From: Paenibacillus dendritiformis
Lineage (GTDB): Bacteria > Bacillota > Bacilli > Paenibacillales > Paenibacillaceae
Reading direction: 5' to 3'
NCBI RefSeq assembly: GCF_945605565.1
Contig: NZ_OX216966.1
Location: 857,001-921,000, forward strand
DNA: 64,000 nt
Shown: positions 1 through 7,961 of the stretch, in pieces
How the letters are laid out: each line of letters starts with the position of its first letter
How positions within the stretch are numbered: the stretch's first letter is position 1
Position numbers and translations under genes: made by a program
The notes under the pieces: model-generated
What the model was told of the DNA's origin: nothing
What the model saw: the letters and a program-made list of their open reading frames with translations, nothing else
Databases searched by the model: none

Positions 1-1
1 A

Positions 2-1348
2 GGCGATGTGTACTTCGGCGATGTATGGCCGGGCCGAAGCGCCTTCCCGGACTTCACCAAGCAAGAGACGGCGGCCTGGTGGGGAGATCTGCACCGGTAT
101 TATACCGATATGGGCATCGCCGGCATCTGGAATGATATGAATGAACCGGCCGTGTTCAACGAATCGAAAACGATGGATCTCGACGTCGTGCACGACAATA
201 ACGGCAAGATGAAGACGCATGAGGAATGGCATAATCTGTACGGCATGCTGATGTCCAAGGCGACCTTCGAGGGGCTGCAGCGGCATCTTGAGGGCGAGCG
301 CCCGTTCGTGCTGACGCGGGCGGGCTATAGCGGCATTCAGCGCTACGCGGCGGTCTGGACAGGCGATAACCGCAGCTTCTGGGAGCATATGGCGATGGCG
401 ATGCCGATGGTGCTCAATATGGGCTTGTCGGGCATTCCGTTCGCAGGTCCCGATATCGGCGGCTTCGCCCACCATACGAACAAGCAGCTGCTGATTCGAT
501 GGACGCAGATGGGCGCGCTGTTCCCCTTCTGCCGCAATCATAACGTCGGCGATTTCCTCGACCAGGAGCCGTGGGCGTTCGATCAAGAGACGGAAGATAT
601 CTGCCGCGCCTTCATCGGACTGCGGTATCAGCTGATGCCTTATCTCTATACGCTGTTCCATGAGGCGGCGCAGACGGGCATTCCGGTGATGCGGCCGCTG
701 CTGCTGGAATATCCGGAGGATCAGCAGCTGTCTAATCTGTGCGATCAGTTCCTGCTGGGCCGCGATCTGCTCGTGGCGCCGATCTATCGGCCGGATACGG
801 AGCACCGTACAGTCTATTTGCCGGAAGGCGAATGGTTCGATTACTGGACGGGCACGCCGTATACCGGCGGACAGCATCTGACGGTGCATGCCCCGCTGGA
901 TACGATGCCGCTGTTCGTTCGGGGCGGCGCGATCATTCCGCATGAGCCGCTGAAGCAGCATGCGGCCGATCAGACGGAAGCGTCATTATTGTTCCATCTG
1001 TACGGCGGGGCGCCGAACTCGTCCTATGTGCTGTATGAGGATGACGGCTTGACGTATGCCTATGAGAAGGGCGCTTATAATTTGCTTCGCGTGGAGGCGG
1101 AATGCACCGGCCGCGGCTTGAAGCTCGGCTACGAGTATGAGCGCAAGGAATATGAGCCGGCTCCCCGCAAGCTGTGCTTCTATCTTCATGGCCTCGATCC
1201 CGATGCGGTCACTATCGAAGGGCTTGAGCGGCTGGCGGCGAAGCCGGAGGACGATGCGGAAGGCTGGTACGTGGATGAGCGGTGCCATTGCGTCGTCATC
1301 GCGGTTCGGGACGACAAGAGCGAGCGGACAATCGAATTGAATTGGTAA
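2..1348 (+). CDS. GH31 alpha-glucosidase, C-terminal part (5' truncated by window)
   Basis: Glycoside hydrolase family 31 enzyme, expected to release glucose (or xylose) from the non-reducing end of alpha-glucosides. The reading frame is already open at base 2, so the N-terminal domain lies outside the window; 448 residues are visible. The family nucleophile motif WNDMNEP is at bases 128-148 (catalytic Asp codon 134-136), and the acid/base Asp sits in the later TGDN motif. The remainder is the (beta/alpha)8 C-terminus plus beta-sandwich domains. No signal peptide can be judged. A hairpin follows the stop, and a LacI-type repressor converges on it, a common arrangement for sugar-inducible hydrolases. 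Substrate specificity within GH31 cannot be read from this fragment. Confidence 0.93.
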   Translation, partial: GDVYFGDVWPGRSAFPDFTKQETAAWWGDLHRYYTDMGIAGIWNDMNEPAVFNESKTMDLDVVHDNNGKMKTHEEWHNLYGMLMSKATFEGLQRHLEGERPFVLTRAGYSGIQRYAAVWTGDNRSFWEHMAMAMPMVLNMGLSGIPFAGPDIGGFAHHTNKQLLIRWTQMGALFPFCRNHNVGDFLDQEPWAFDQETEDICRAFIGLRYQLMPYLYTLFHEAAQTGIPVMRPLLLEYPEDQQLSNLCDQFLLGRDLLVAPIYRPDTEHRTVYLPEGEWFDYWTGTPYTGGQHLTVHAPLDTMPLFVRGGAIIPHEPLKQHAADQTEASLLFHLYGGAPNSSYVLYEDDGLTYAYEKGAYNLLRVEAECTGRGLKLGYEYERKEYEPAPRKLCFYLHGLDPDAVTIEGLERLAAKPEDDAEGWYVDERCHCVVIAVRDDKSERTIELNW

Positions 1349-1353
1349 TGAGA

Positions 1354-1378
1354 AAGAGGGCGGTGTTTCCGCCCTCTT
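1354..1378. terminator. Bidirectional terminator hairpin between GH31 and lacI-type gene
   Basis: A 10-bp perfect stem AAGAGGGCGG / CCGCCCTCTT with a 5-nt loop lies between two convergent genes. On the minus strand it is followed by TTTCTC, so it can serve the repressor gene as well as the glucosidase. Confidence 0.75.
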
Positions 1379-1384
1379 GTGGTA

Positions 1385-2431
1385 TCATGTATGGGATGTG
1401 GAATATCTTCTTCGTTGGGTCGATTGGCGCACGATCAGCTCGGAAGGCAGCGTGACCGTCTTGTTCTTATTAATGCGCTCCGGGTCATCCATCAGCTCAA
1501 TGAGCATCTCCAGCGCCTCCAGTCCAAGATGCTCCCCGCGAATGGTCGTGCAGCTGATCGATGGCGAGATCTTGTTAAGAAAGGCGGCATCGTTGAAGCC
1601 GATGATGCCGACATCCTCCGGCACGCGAAGATCGCGATCCCGGCAATATTTCAATACGCCGAGCGCCAATACGCTGTCTGCCGCGATAATGGCGTCGAAG
1701 GATCTGCCGCCAGAGCTGTATTCGTCGAGAGCGGCAATCATGTCTGCTTCTTCCGAGCCGCATAACACGACGCCGTCGTCTCCCGCCTCCAGGCCGTTGC
1801 TGTGCAAGGCCTGCTTGTACCCCCCGATCCGGTCGCGCACGACATCGATGTCCAGACTCTCGGTCAGGAACACGATCCGCCGGTACCCCTCGTCCAGCAA
1901 ATGCTGGGCCGTGACATATCCGTCCCGGAAATTATCGCTATGAATGCAAAAAATATTGTGCTGCAGGCTGCGCCCGATCATGACGAACGGAATCGAATTC
2001 TGCTGCAGGCTCTGAATGAGCGAGCTTTTGTCCGCCGACATGACGCCGGATAAAATAAACCCGTCCACTCTCTTGTTCCGGTACAGCGTCAAGCATTTCT
2101 CAATTTGTTGATCGACAGAGCGAAAGGCGGAAATTTGCAAGTCATATCCGTATTTTTGAGTCGCGTTGGATAAACCAAGAAGCACATTGGAATAGTACGG
2201 ATTTCCGAAAATTTCACTAGGTTCGCGCGCGATCGTATAGCAGATAGTGCGGGATTCGGCAGCCGGTGCATTCGGCTTCGCCTTGGGGCTGGGCACGTAC
2301 CCGAGCTCCCGAATCGCTTTCTCTACTTTTTCATTCACTTCGGAGGATGTGTTTCCTTTGCCCGTAAGAACCCGCGATACGGTCGCCGGCGATACACCCG
2401 CTGCACGTGCTATATCTCTTACCGTTGGCAA
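1385..2431 (-). CDS. LacI/GalR-family transcriptional repressor
   Basis: DNA-binding repressor that probably responds to a sugar. The N-terminus shows the classic LacI helix-turn-helix (VRDIARAAGVSPATVSRVL, residues 4-22), followed by the hinge (RELGYVPS) and a periplasmic-binding-protein-like effector domain to residue 348, the usual family length. The TTG start at 2431 is preceded by GGAGG. It converges on the GH31 gene, which is a likely target together with whatever lies upstream of the window. The ligand is unknown. Confidence 0.93.
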   Translation of the reverse strand: MPTVRDIARAAGVSPATVSRVLTGKGNTSSEVNEKVEKAIRELGYVPSPKAKPNAPAAESRTICYTIAREPSEIFGNPYYSNVLLGLSNATQKYGYDLQISAFRSVDQQIEKCLTLYRNKRVDGFILSGVMSADKSSLIQSLQQNSIPFVMIGRSLQHNIFCIHSDNFRDGYVTAQHLLDEGYRRIVFLTESLDIDVVRDRIGGYKQALHSNGLEAGDDGVVLCGSEEADMIAALDEYSSGGRSFDAIIAADSVLALGVLKYCRDRDLRVPEDVGIIGFNDAAFLNKISPSISCTTIRGEHLGLEALEMLIELMDDPERINKNKTVTLPSELIVRQSTQRRRYSTSHT

Positions 2432-2608
2432 GTCCCCGCCTCCTCTTCTACGGAATCATCATAGCTGCCATTCCTATTCTGGCTCATCATTTTATAATAC
2501 GATGAAAGCGATCGGCAATTCAACATTGCAGCATAGAAAAAGCTGCCGTATGCGCAGGCGCGATACGAGCAGCTTGTTGATCTCATGATGTATTGCACGA
2601 TGACGGAA

Positions 2609-3187
2609 TTACTTGTGAAGCACTTTATCGACGAGGCCGTATTCGAGTGCTTCTTCAGCCGACATGAAGTAATCGCGATCGGTGTCTCTCTCGATCCGAT
2701 CGAGCGGCTGGCCTGTGCGCTCCGCCAAAATATGATTCAGCTTGTCGCGCATCTTCAGAATGCGGCGGGCGCGAATCTCGATATCGGACGCTTGCCCTTC
2801 GGCTCCGCCCAGCGGCTGGTGAATCATTATCTCGCTGTTCGGCAGCGCGAACCGCTTGCCCTTCGCTCCGGCATTCAGCAGGAAGGCGCCCATCGACGCC
2901 GCCATGCCGACGCAGATCGTCGATACATCCGGCTTGATATGCTGCATCGTATCGTAAATGGCCATCCCTGCGGTAATGGAGCCGCCGGGGCTGTTGATGT
3001 ACAGATGAATATCCTTGTCCGGATCATCGGCCTGCAGGAACAGCATTTGAGCGATGATCGAATTGGCTACCACATCGTTCACTTGGGAGCCGAGAAAAAT
3101 AATGCGGTCCTTCAGCAATCTGGAATAAATGTCGTACGACCGTTCGCCTCGATTCGTCTGCTCGACAACTATAGGAACGTAACTCAC
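2609..3187 (-). CDS. clpP: ATP-dependent Clp protease proteolytic subunit
   Basis: Serine peptidase subunit of the cytoplasmic Clp protease; its tetradecamer works with ClpX or ClpC to degrade misfolded and regulatory proteins. The catalytic triad is in canonical positions: Ser98 (GMAASMGA), His123 (MIHQPLGG) and Asp172. Length is 192 residues, typical for Firmicutes. The GTG start at 3187 follows GAGGAGGGATTATC. Upstream lies a sigma-A promoter whose -35 is buried in a CtsR operator, so heat and protein-damage induction is expected. The gene is monocistronic here, with lacI downstream on the same strand and lplB divergent. Confidence 0.98.
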   Translation of the reverse strand: MSYVPIVVEQTNRGERSYDIYSRLLKDRIIFLGSQVNDVVANSIIAQMLFLQADDPDKDIHLYINSPGGSITAGMAIYDTMQHIKPDVSTICVGMAASMGAFLLNAGAKGKRFALPNSEIMIHQPLGGAEGQASDIEIRARRILKMRDKLNHILAERTGQPLDRIERDTDRDYFMSAEEALEYGLVDKVLHK

Positions 3188-3286
3188 GATAATCCCTCCT
3201 CAGCTTCAATAACATTAAATATTAACCAATTCACGGCCCCTTAAACACGATATGCATTCGCCGCGAATGACAAGAACCGTATCTTT

Positions 3287-3326
3287 ATCATAGCGGATTG
3301 TCAGTCAAAAGTCAAAGATGGTCAAA
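3287..3326 (-). promoter_or_regulatory. clpP promoter overlapped by CtsR operator
   Basis: Minus strand: -35 TTGACT (3315-3310), 17-bp spacer, -10 TATGAT (3292-3287). On the plus strand the tandem heptad AGTCAAA-GAT-GGTCAAA (3310-3326) matches the CtsR consensus RGTCAAANANRGTCAAA at every fixed position and covers the -35; a third AGTCAAA heptad directly precedes it (3303-3309). This implies repression by CtsR, whose gene is not in the window. Confidence 0.85.
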
Positions 3327-3394
3327 CTGTTTTTTTAGCTTTTTTTGAGCAACGATTCGGATGGATGCGTGTATCATTTTTTGCAGAGCGGGCC

Positions 3395-3430
3395 GAACGT
3401 TCAAAAAATGAGCATCAAAAAGTGAACGTT
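3395..3430. promoter_or_regulatory. Direct repeat GAACGTT upstream of lplB-type gene
   Basis: Two GAACGTT copies (3395-3401 and 3424-3430) are 29 bp apart, the first within the palindrome GAACGTTC, in the 295-bp clpP/lplB divergent spacer. They could be half-sites for an AraC- or LacI-type regulator. A weak TACAAT -10 lies at 3453-3458. No functional evidence beyond position. Confidence 0.3.
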
Positions 3431-3482
3431 TCCGTGTCATCGAGGCGTGACCTACAATAGGTACACAAAGGAGGTGACGCCA

Positions 3483-4436
3483 ATGTCAGCAGGAGCACCC
3501 TCATCTATCCGCGATCCTCGCGCCAGTGGGAGATGGAGCCGCATCGGGAGGACGCTGTGGAACGAAAAGTATTTATGGCTGATGGCTCTGCCCGGTCTGC
3601 TGTTCTTCGTCATTTATAAATATTTGCCGATGCTCGGAGTCGTAATCGCTTTCAAGGATTACAACATGATGCTCGGCATCTGGGACAGCAAGTGGGTCGG
3701 CTTGAAGCATTTCTACCGCATCTTCGAGAATCCGGATATCGGGCGCATTTTTCTGAACACCTTGATTATCAGCTTGTATCAGATTGTATTTGCCTTCACG
3801 ATTCCGATATTTCTGGCGATTATGATCCATGAGGTAACGCAAAGGGCGTTCAAGCGGGTGCTGCAAACGGTCTTCTACATGCCGCACTTTCTGTCCTGGG
3901 TCGTCGTGGCGGGGATCTTCTATCTGATGTTCCAGAGCGATGGCGCCGTGAACAACATGCTGGTCGATATGGGAATGTCGAAAATCGATATTTTGTCCAA
4001 TCCCGACAACTTCCGGTCCATGCTGGTGATGCAGGTCATATGGAAGGAATCCGGCTGGGGGACGATCATTTATTTGGCGGCGTTGTCCAGCATCGACGTC
4101 GAGCTGTATGAGGCGGCCAAGATGGACGGAGCCGGACGGCTGCGCCAGATCTGGAATATCACGCTGCCCGGCATCCGCAGCACGATCGTCGTCCTGTTCA
4201 TCCTGCGGCTCGGCAGCGTGCTGGATGTCGGCTTCGAGCAGATCTTCCTCATGCTGAACCCTTCCGTGCGGGAAGTCGGGGAAGTCATCGAGACGTATGT
4301 CTACCAAGCGGGAGTCGTCAACGGCAACTTCAGCTTCTCGACCGCGGTCGGGCTGATGAAGGGCTTGATTGGGCTGATCCTGATCTACGGGGCCAACAAG
4401 CTGGCGAAGCGGATGGGGGAGCGTGGCGTATTCTAG
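3483..4436 (+). CDS. lplB: Sugar ABC transporter permease, LplB type
   Basis: First membrane-spanning subunit of a carbohydrate ABC importer of the LplB/YteP class, which imports oligosaccharides such as pectin or hemicellulose fragments. I start at ATG 3483 because AAGGAGGTGA lies 5 bases upstream; an earlier in-frame codon at 3447 has no such site. That gives 317 residues: a short basic cytoplasmic N-terminus, about six transmembrane helices, and the EAA loop (EAAKMDGAGRLRQIW) near residue 200 that contacts the ATPase. Neighbours are its lipoprotein and partner permease. No ATPase gene is present; such transporters in Bacillales commonly share one housekeeping ATPase (MsmX type). Confidence 0.92.
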   Translation: MSAGAPSSIRDPRASGRWSRIGRTLWNEKYLWLMALPGLLFFVIYKYLPMLGVVIAFKDYNMMLGIWDSKWVGLKHFYRIFENPDIGRIFLNTLIISLYQIVFAFTIPIFLAIMIHEVTQRAFKRVLQTVFYMPHFLSWVVVAGIFYLMFQSDGAVNNMLVDMGMSKIDILSNPDNFRSMLVMQVIWKESGWGTIIYLAALSSIDVELYEAAKMDGAGRLRQIWNITLPGIRSTIVVLFILRLGSVLDVGFEQIFLMLNPSVREVGEVIETYVYQAGVVNGNFSFSTAVGLMKGLIGLILIYGANKLAKRMGERGVF

Positions 4437-4520
4437 GGCGGGTTGCCTCCATTGTTGTAAGTGCTTACATCGTAGAATGCCCATCATGATTCCACAATCA
4501 AAACGGGGGAGGATGTAATC

Positions 4521-6062
4521 ATGCAATTCAAGGGGAAAAAAATCGTATCGCTCCTGGTGGCCTGTTCGATGGCTGTCGGCTTGCTGACGGCTTGCGGCAG
4601 CGGAGGGGGAACCAAGGAATCGAATGCCGGTGGAGGACAGAGCGCGGGGGACGAAGGCAAGAAGTACAGCTTCTCGGCCATGAATATCTTGTACGGCGCG
4701 GCGCCCCCGACGACGAATAGCTCAGGCATCAAGGCGATCGAGGAGCGGTATGGCATCGAATTCAAATATATTCCGGTCGCCGCGGGCGATTATGCGAACA
4801 AGATCGGCGTTACCGTCGCTTCGGGGGATATGCCGGATCTGATGCTGCTGGAGGATACGAACGCCAATTACTTCAGCTGGGCGGGGAACGGCATGTTCCT
4901 GCCGATCGAGGATTACATTAAGGATTACCCGAACCTGAGCAAGATTCCGCAGGAAATCTGGGACATGCTGACGTATGAAGGGCATATTTACGGCGTTCCG
5001 CGGCTGCGCGGGATTCCGTTCCAAACGATGGTGATTCGCCAGGACTGGCTCGACAAGCTGGGCTTGAAGATGCCGACCACCTACGATGAGCTGTATAATG
5101 TGATGAAGGCGTTCGCCGAGAACGATCCGGACGGCAACGGCAAGAAGGACACGTACGGATTCGCCCTGGACGGCAACTTCAGCGGGTTCAACGGACTGTT
5201 CGGCTCGTACCGGGCGCTCCGGTTCGGCTGGTTCGAGGATGGCCAGGGCGGGATTACGCACGGATACTTGATGCCGAACGCGAAGGAGGCGGTGGCCTTC
5301 CTGGCGCGAGGCTACAAGGAGGGGCTCTTCAGCCCGGATTATACGATTAAGAAGGGCACGCAGACCAGCGAGGACTTTCAGACCGGCAAAGCGGGCATTA
5401 TCGGCAACTGGACGTATACCGCCTTCACGAAGAGCTGGTTCGACAAAGCGTATAGCGTCAACAAAGATTTCCGCGTCGCCCCGATTCCACCGCTAACGGC
5501 CCCGGACGGCTACAGGGGTTATGGCAAGTATCACGGCTTCTACGGGTTCTTCGTGATGCCGGCCAGCCTGGGCAAGGACGAGGGCAAGGTGAAGAAGCTG
5601 CTCTCCATCCTGGACGATCAGATCGGCGACGAAGGCGCCGAGTTCATGAAATGGGGCGTGGAGAACGAGCATTTCAAAGTAGAGAACGGCGAAAAAGTCC
5701 TGACGGACAAAGGCTTGACCGAAGGTACGGGCAAGTATTTGCTGACGAACCATGCGGCCGAAGGAGAATGGATCTACAACCCGGACGATACGGAGGAACT
5801 GAAGAAAATGAAGGACGAATCGTTCAAGGTAGCCATGGAAGGCGAGCCGTACAGCGATCAGTCGGTCGGCTTGTTCTCGCCGACATACAGTGAAAAAGGG
5901 AAAGAGCTTGACCAGTACTTGACGGACCAAGTGAATAAGATCATTCTTGGCGAACGTCCGGTGGACGATTACGACAAGGTGATTCAAGAGTGGAAGGACA
6001 GAGGCGGCGAGCAGGTCGTCAAGGAGTTCAACGAGGCGTACCAGAAGCGGAAGAACGGCTGA
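4521..6062 (+). CDS. Extracellular solute-binding lipoprotein of the LplBC transporter
   Basis: Surface-anchored receptor for the oligosaccharide importer. A signal peptide ends in the lipobox LLTAC with Cys25 as the lipidation site, followed by a Gly/Ser-rich linker and a family 1-like solute-binding fold to residue 513, the usual size for LplA-type proteins. ATG 4521 follows GGGGGAGGATGTAATC. The gene lies 84 bases after the first permease and is separated from the second by an unusual 384-base spacer containing tandem repeats. Ligand unknown; the heparinase-like lyase downstream suggests an acidic polysaccharide. Confidence 0.93.
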   Translation: MQFKGKKIVSLLVACSMAVGLLTACGSGGGTKESNAGGGQSAGDEGKKYSFSAMNILYGAAPPTTNSSGIKAIEERYGIEFKYIPVAAGDYANKIGVTVASGDMPDLMLLEDTNANYFSWAGNGMFLPIEDYIKDYPNLSKIPQEIWDMLTYEGHIYGVPRLRGIPFQTMVIRQDWLDKLGLKMPTTYDELYNVMKAFAENDPDGNGKKDTYGFALDGNFSGFNGLFGSYRALRFGWFEDGQGGITHGYLMPNAKEAVAFLARGYKEGLFSPDYTIKKGTQTSEDFQTGKAGIIGNWTYTAFTKSWFDKAYSVNKDFRVAPIPPLTAPDGYRGYGKYHGFYGFFVMPASLGKDEGKVKKLLSILDDQIGDEGAEFMKWGVENEHFKVENGEKVLTDKGLTEGTGKYLLTNHAAEGEWIYNPDDTEELKKMKDESFKVAMEGEPYSDQSVGLFSPTYSEKGKELDQYLTDQVNKIILGERPVDDYDKVIQEWKDRGGEQVVKEFNEAYQKRKNG

Positions 6063-6128
6063 CGGTTCAGCCGGCGCTGTTGTAGTTCCGAAGCCGCCAT
6101 GCGCCGTCGCGATTCGCGGCTCGCGTGC

Positions 6129-6307
6129 GCTGGCTGGGGTGGGCTGCGCGGTTCGCCGCTGGTGTTCGCTGGCTGGGGTGGGCTGCCGCGGTTCGCCGCT
6201 GGCGTACGCTGGCTGGCGTGGGCAGCGCGGTTCGCGGCCGACGTTAGCTGGCTGGCGTGGGCAGCGCGGTTCGCGGCCGACGTTAGCTGGCTGGCGTTCG
6301 CGGCGCG
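6129..6307. repeat. Tandem 39-bp minisatellite between lipoprotein and lplC
   Basis: About 4.5 head-to-tail units starting GCTGGCTGG: 6129-6167 (39 bp), 6168-6207 (40 bp), 6208-6246 and 6247-6285 (39 bp, identical to each other), and a partial unit 6286-6307. It is very GC-rich and sits in the 384-base gap (6063-6446) inside an otherwise tight transporter operon. The 40-bp second unit breaks the frame, so it is not read as coding. The identical third and fourth units suggest recent slippage. No other feature is seen in the gap apart from the lplC ribosome binding site. Confidence 0.9.
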
Positions 6308-6446
6308 AAGGCGCAGGCCCGTATCCTGAGGCGTATGCCCTGAGGCACGTATCCGCAGGCGAACTCCACAGGGAGCGTGGCCACAAGTGCATGACCGCAG
6401 TTGCGCAGCTATCAAGCGCATGGCGGCATGAAAGGAGTGAACATCT

Positions 6447-7322
6447 GTGTTAATGCGCGCAAGAAGCGGGGATCGGTGGTTCAACTTCATTAATGTAACG
6501 CTGCTCATCGTTTTGGCGGTCATTACGATCGTGCCTATCATTCACGTCTTCGCGATGTCGTTCGCCACGACGGAGGAGTCGCTGTCCGGCCGGTTCATCC
6601 TCTGGCCGTCGACATGGACGACCGAGGCTTACCGCTATATTTTCGATACGGGCGTCTTCTTCCTGTCATTGAAAAATACGGTGTGGCTGACGGTCGTCGG
6701 CACGTTCATCAACGTGATTCTGACGGCGCTGCTGGCTTATGTATGCTCCCGGCCGCAATTCAGCGCCCGGCGGGTCATCATGTTCCTGGTGCTGTTCACG
6801 ATGCTGTTCGGCGGCGGCATGATCCCGACCTATCTGGTCGTGAAGGGGACCGGGCTCATCAACTCGCTGTGGGCGCTCATCCTTCCCGGGGCCATCTCCG
6901 CCTTCAATATGCTCGTGATGCGTGATTTCTTCGAATCGCTCCCGGAGAGCGTCATTGAATCGGCGCGCATCGACGGATGCGGGGATTTGCGGATATTGGG
7001 CCATATCGTCTTCCCGCTGTCCCTGCCCATCCTGGCAACATTCACCTTGTTCTATGCGGTGGGCAACTGGAATCAATACTTCTCGGCGATTCTGTACTTG
7101 AACGATCCGGATAAATGGCCGCTGCAAATCTTGCTCCGGCAAGTCGTGCTGATCGGACAGGCGGATATTTTCACCAACCTCGATCCGAACGTGCCCCTCC
7201 CACCATCGGTCTCGATACAGATGGCGACAGTGGTGCTCGCCTCGTTCCCGATCGTCGTGCTCTATCCGTTCCTGCAGCGCTATTTCGTGCAGGGACTGAC
7301 GCTCGGCGCTGTGAAGGGCTAG
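6447..7322 (+). CDS. lplC: Sugar ABC transporter permease, LplC type
   Basis: Second membrane subunit of the carbohydrate importer, pairing with LplB. The GTG start at 6447 is chosen because AAAGGAGTGA ends 6 bases before it. 291 residues with six transmembrane segments; the EAA loop (ESARIDGCGDLRILG) is at about residues 171-185, and the C-terminus ends in the VQGLTLGAVKG motif seen in this subfamily. An intrinsic terminator follows 7 bases after the stop, closing the operon. Confidence 0.93.
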   Translation: MLMRARSGDRWFNFINVTLLIVLAVITIVPIIHVFAMSFATTEESLSGRFILWPSTWTTEAYRYIFDTGVFFLSLKNTVWLTVVGTFINVILTALLAYVCSRPQFSARRVIMFLVLFTMLFGGGMIPTYLVVKGTGLINSLWALILPGAISAFNMLVMRDFFESLPESVIESARIDGCGDLRILGHIVFPLSLPILATFTLFYAVGNWNQYFSAILYLNDPDKWPLQILLRQVVLIGQADIFTNLDPNVPLPPSVSIQMATVVLASFPIVVLYPFLQRYFVQGLTLGAVKG

Positions 7323-7329
7323 AGCCATT

Positions 7330-7359
7330 GCAGCAGGCGTTCCGAGCCTGCTGCTTTTT
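7330..7359 (+). terminator. Intrinsic terminator of the lplBC operon
   Basis: A 9-bp perfect stem GCAGCAGGC / GCCTGCTGC with a 7-nt loop, followed by TTTTT. Confidence 0.9.
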
Positions 7360-7517
7360 GGCGTGATCGGGTACGCCGCGCATGGCGGGGGCGGGAGTTA
7401 CCCTGCATCCCCCGCCAGATGCGGGCTACACCCCGATGATGCTCGGGCTCGCATTAGGTCGGTCCGCTGCGCGAGTACCTCTCATGCCGCCATTCTGCCG
7501 CATTTGACGAACCAATC

Positions 7518-7693
7518 CTGCATAGATGCAGCATTTTATCTCTTTTACGGGCAAATTTGCTAATATTCCTGCAAATATACAGGATTTTGCTCACATATTC
7601 CGAGTTTGACCTATCTAGAGCTGAAATTAATGTATTTTTGCAGGATTCACTTTGGCGAAAAGAGGCTTCGGTGGAAATCCTGCACTTTTGCAG
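7518..7693. repeat. Intergenic element with four CTGCA/TGCAG palindromes, copy 1
   Basis: In the 602-base gene-less stretch 7360-7961, four related palindromic motifs are spaced 50, 63 and 49 bp apart: CTGCATAGATGCAG (7518), CCTGCAAATATACAGG (7568), a degenerate TGTATTTTTGCAGGA (7631) and CTGCACTTTTGCAG (7680). The segment is AT-rich compared with its flanks. A second element of the same design lies at 12590-12767. Beyond it, 7700-7961 has recurrent GACCGG/GGCCGG words but no gene or terminator I can support. Confidence 0.7.
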
Positions 7694-7961
7694 TATTGAT
7701 GGGCGCTAGGCCGGAAAGTGTATCTCAATTAGTGCGGCATCCGACCGGTATCACAGCATGAGGCGGCGTAAGGCCGGTCTCGCAGAAATCAGGAGCCTAC
7801 CCAGACCGGAATGGCAGCTAAGATCAGCCGTTAGACCGGAGCTTCAGCAATCATAATCCGTTAAGATACGGCAGACTACCGACGAATGCTGCCCGCACTA
7901 AGGGCGGCGAGAACCGGGAGCCGTTGCTTCCTCTAGCGGCCGCATAGAACTGCCTAGCGGC

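Noticed and set aside
6099-6329. Open frames across the 39-bp repeats
   Set aside because: No ribosome binding site, one 40-bp unit disrupts periodicity, and the Ala/Trp/Arg repeat product resembles no protein; treated as noncoding repeat.
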